Assembly (NCBI GenBank): GCA_046302135.1
Contig: JBKCIQ010000006.1
Coordinates: 1 to 6,494 of the forward strand
Length of the DNA stretch: 6,494 nt
Source: AM-1111 sp046302135
GTDB lineage: Bacteria; Bacteroidota; Bacteroidia; B-17B0; Aurantibacillaceae
Reading direction: 5' to 3'
Shown: one piece after another, positions 1-3,500 of the stretch
How positions within the stretch are numbered: position 1 is the stretch's first letter
Layout of the letters: every line of letters begins with the position of its first letter
Made by a program: the position numbers and the translations under genes
The notes under the pieces: model-generated
What the model saw: only the letters and a program-made list of their open reading frames with translations
Told to the model about the DNA's origin: nothing
Databases searched by the model: none

Positions 1-337
1 ATCAAATGGTTGTTCTGATTCTGTTCAGCACACGGTTTATATAGCAGATGAGTTCAGTTTATATGTACCAAACGCATTCACCCCGAATCAGGATGGTAAG
101 AATGAGGTTTTTCAGCCAAAGGGATTGGGAGTTGATGAGCAGAACTATGCCTTCTACATATATGACAGGTGGGGTACCTTGATTTTTGAGACCACAGATT
201 GGAATAAGGGTTGGGATGGAAGAGTACAGAACAAGCCGGAAATCGTACAGCAGGATGTATATGTTTGGAAGATAGAACTAAAAACCTGGAACGGAGAAAG
301 AAAATCATACATAGGAAAAGTTACTTTGGTTAAATAG
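1..337 (+). CDS. C-terminal end of a T9SS-secreted protein (type B / CHU_C sorting domain), 5' partial
   Basis: This is the last 111 codons of a gene that begins left of the window; the frame starts at base 2 and stops at TAG 335-337. The translation shows the hallmarks of the gliding motility-associated C-terminal domain (CHU_C, T9SS type B sorting signal): VPNAFTPNQDGKNEVF (from base 65), then IYDRWGTLIFET, then GWDG, then a closing beta-strand pattern DVYVWKIEL, and a basic tail ending VTLVK. The usual family motif is FTPNGDG; here it is FTPNQDG. In this family the domain directs a Sec-exported protein through the T9SS outer-membrane machinery to the surface or medium. The residues before it (NGCSDSVQHTVYIADEF) look like the end of an Ig/PKD-like repeat, so the missing part is probably also a modular surface protein. 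What that part does cannot be seen. The ATG at 125 lies inside the domain and is not a real start. Confidence 0.93.
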   Translation, partial: SNGCSDSVQHTVYIADEFSLYVPNAFTPNQDGKNEVFQPKGLGVDEQNYAFYIYDRWGTLIFETTDWNKGWDGRVQNKPEIVQQDVYVWKIELKTWNGERKSYIGKVTLVK

Positions 338-506
338 ATGTTCTATCATGAGACAAGGGATTATAATCCTTGTGCTTGGTCCAAATTAAAAAATAGTGCT
401 TAAAACCCTGATTAATACTTAAGATAGTTCATAGTAATCTGATTTTTAACAATCAACAGTTACTCAACGGTGTTCATTTAATGTTGATTTTTAATACATT
501 TGATTT
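338..506. other. AT-rich intergenic region
   Basis: This 169-base gap separates two genes on the same strand. It holds a short inverted repeat just after the upstream stop (353-373) and a 9-codon mini-ORF at 481-510. I see no RNA gene, riboswitch or convincing promoter. The bases before the ATG at 507 are almost all A/T, with no GGAGG-like ribosome binding site, which is common in Bacteroidota. The gap is long enough to contain a promoter for the giant gene, but its position is not clear. Confidence 0.7.
353..373 (+). terminator. Inverted repeat after the stop codon, possible transcription end
   Basis: ACAAGG (353-358) pairs with CCTTGT (368-373). A bulged G at 359 and further A/T pairs inside could extend the stem. 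It starts 16 bases after the TAG of the upstream gene, where a terminator would be expected. There is no T-run directly after the stem (GCTTGG follows), so it is not a textbook intrinsic terminator. It may instead act as a 3'-end stabiliser or be chance. Confidence 0.3.
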
Positions 507-510
507 ATGA
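481..510 (+). other. 9-codon mini-ORF overlapping the next start (ATGA)
   Basis: ATG at 481 opens a frame that reads MLIFNTFDL and stops at TGA 508-510. That stop overlaps the ATG of the giant gene (507-509) as ATGA. Such overlaps can couple translation of a leader to the following gene. There is no ribosome binding site in front of it, and in AT-rich DNA a frame this short arises easily by chance, so real translation is uncertain. Confidence 0.2.
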
Positions 511-584
511 ATTTTTTAGTTCCGAGAAGCTTGACTTCAAGGCTGATTTTTATTTTGTTATTATTTACATCAGTTGTTCACTCA
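507..584 (+). other. Sec signal peptide of the giant protein
   Basis: Residues 1-26 show an n-region with two arginines (Arg7, Arg12), a hydrophobic core LIFILLLFTSVV (13-24), and a small residue before the likely signal peptidase I cut: VHS|QNC, after Ser26. Cys29 is not preceded by a lipobox, so this looks like an ordinary secreted protein and not a lipoprotein. Confidence 0.88.
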
Positions 585-3500
585 CAAAACTGTCCTGGTT
601 ATTCTTCTACTGTAATAAGCCCATCTGTTACTTGCGGAAATCAACCTTATTATTTTAAAGTTAATAATACAGCTTGTAATGGAACAATTTCATTTAATGT
701 TGTTGGAAACTATGGTTCTCTATATGCAAATGAAATAACATGGACTGTAACAAGTAATCTTACGGGAGCTGTGGTTGCTCAGGGTGGTCCTGGCACAAAT
801 AATGGAACAATTAATGTTGCTGTTGGGCCACTAAATCCAAATACAACCGGAACAATTTTCACATTAAATGTTTTTGATTCTTTTGGTGATGGTTTTAATG
901 GAAACGGCGGAACAATCAGTGTTACTCAAAACGCTGGTACTATTGCTGGTCCAATAACCGGAAATTTTGGCGCACAGGCTAACTCTATTTTTGGCGCCAA
1001 CGTTAACATAAGCCCGGTAACTGTTACAATTCAAACTCCTTCTGGTCCAATTACTTCTGTTGTATCAAATTGTCAAAACATTAACGTGCCTATTACCCTT
1101 CAGAATAACAATTTGTGTAATCCTATAGTTGTAAATTTACCTTGGACAATAACATGCAACTCGACAGGAGCGCTTCTTGCTTCAGGTACATTTCCCCTAA
1201 CAGTTTATCCAAAGGTGCCAACTAGTGCTAACGATCTTGTTTCTATAGCATGGAACCCTGGAAACTGTTCCTGGAATGTTACTCCACAGAATGGTTGTAC
1301 TACCGCCAACATTGGAAGTATTTTCAGTATTTCGCCTAATCCAACCAGTACCAGTCCTCCGGCTTGTGGTGGCGGGACACAAACATTTCAAGTTACATAT
1401 AATGGTATAGCGGGTGGGCCAAATTGTTGTTCAACAGGAGGGCCTCTTGTACCTGTCTCATATAATTTCGTTGACAATACACCCACGACAGTTTCTTCAC
1501 CTTTCGGGGGTACAAATAATGCAGCAATAGTGACCATACCAGCAAGCAATATTGGTGGAAACGCTACATCGGTTTCTCTAACTGTTTCAATGAGTGGTTA
1601 CTGCTTTAATCAACCGGGAGCAAATACTCCGGGTGCTACGTCATATTGGGTTACCATTTATCACAACGGTACCATCGTTCTTGATCAGCAATCAACTAAC
1701 CCTGGCCCTGCTAATTATAACACAACTTTAAATTTAGCATCTATACCAGGGTATAATCAAAATAGTGTTATAACAGTCTACATTTATCCAAACACGTTTA
1801 GTAATGCAAGTGGTAACACAACGTTTTCACCAACAGCTAGTTGCCCTAATCCAAACGATGGCGTTTGGACAGCAGGAACAATCTCAGCCTCTCTTTCAGC
1901 CAATTACACTAATTTGACAACCTCCCCTGCAATTTGTACGTTTACAACAAGTGCAAGCTATCAATGTTGTAGTCCTGTAACGACTCCAAATCAATCCGCT
2001 ACAATTTGCTCAGGTCAAGCCTTCCCAAATCTAGCTACATGGCAAAGCACAGTAAACGCAAGTAGTACTTGTGTTGTATATTCTTCAGTTACACCTGTGG
2101 CCGGAACGACTCTTCCAAATAACACTTTACCGAACGGAATCAATACAACTCAATCCCAAATTGTTCAATCTGTATCAGCCTACGCATATTGTGATGCGAA
2201 TGGTAGTGGAACAGTAAATTCAGGTGACACTTATACCTTATTGAGTACCTATAGTTTAACTGTAAATCCTTTACCTGCTCCAACTGCAAGCAATACCGGC
2301 TCTTATTGTCCTGGACAAACAATATCATTATCTGCAACGGGCGGCGGAACATATAGCTGGAGTGGACCTAATAGTTTTTCTTCAAGCAGTCAAAATCCGG
2401 CTATTCCGAGTGCAACAACCGGTATGAGTGGAACATATACGGTTACTGTAACAACAGCTAACGGTTGTACTGCCACAGCCACAACTAGTGTAACCGTAAA
2501 CCCTACGCCTGTAGCAACAGCAACAAACACGGGAGCATATTGCCCCGGTCAAACTATTTCATTGTCTGCAACGGGCGGCGGAACATATAGCTGGAGTGGC
2601 CCTAACAGTTTCACATCTGCCAATCAGAATCCAACAATACCAAGTGCTACAACAGGAATGGGTGGTGCCTACACAGTCACTGTAACATTGAACACTTGTA
2701 CAGCAACCGCAACTACAAGCGTAACAGTAAACCCTTCACCAGTAGCAACCGCAACAAATACGGGGGCATATTGTCCTGGACAAACTATATCATTATCTGC
2801 AACGGGCGGTGGTACATATAGTTGGAGTGGTCCTAATAGTTTCACATCTGCCAATCAGAATCCAACAATACCAAGTGCTACAACAGGAATGGGTGGTGCC
2901 TACACAGTCACTGTAACATTGAATACTTGTACAGCAACCGCAACTACAAGCGTAACAGTAAACCCTTCACCAGTAGCAACCGCAACAAATACGGGAGCCT
3001 ATTGCCCCGGTCAAACTATATCATTATCTGCAACGGGCGGCGGAACATATAGCTGGAGTGGTCCTAATATTTTCACATCTGCCAATCAGAATCCAACAAT
3101 ACCAAGTGCTACAACAGGAATGGGTGGTACCTATACAGTCACTGTAACATTGAACACTTGTACAGCAACCGCAACTACCAGCGTAATAGTCAACCCTTCA
3201 CCAGTAGCAACCGCAACAAATACGGGAGCCTATTGCCCCGGTCAAACTATTTCATTATCTGCAACGGGAGGTGGTACATATAGCTGGAGTGGTCCTAACA
3301 ACTTCACTTCAAACGTTCAGAGCCCAACAATTATTTCCGCAACATCAATTATGGGTGGAGTGTACACTGTAACAGTTACTACTAATGGATGCACTTCTAC
3401 CGCCACAACCAGTGTAACTGTTAACCCAAATCCATTAATTACCGCAACAAACACTGGTCCATACTGTCCTGGAGTTGCGGCACAGTTAAATGCGAGCGGA

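Noticed and set aside
78..308. Minus-strand frame of 76 codons opposite the sorting domain
   Set aside because: The plus strand here encodes a clearly recognisable CHU_C domain; the minus-strand translation has no domain or secretion features.
440..494. 10-base direct repeat TGATTTTTAA at 440-449 and 485-494
   Set aside because: The repeat is short and T/A-rich, with no symmetry or link to another signal. It is expected by chance in this composition.
495..502. TACATTTG, a perfect match to the Bacteroidota -7 promoter element TAnnTTTG
   Set aside because: It lies only 4 bases before the ATG, so transcription would begin at or within the start codon. I see no TTTG-type -33 element at the right distance upstream. 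It is probably chance in AT-rich DNA, unless the mRNA is leaderless.
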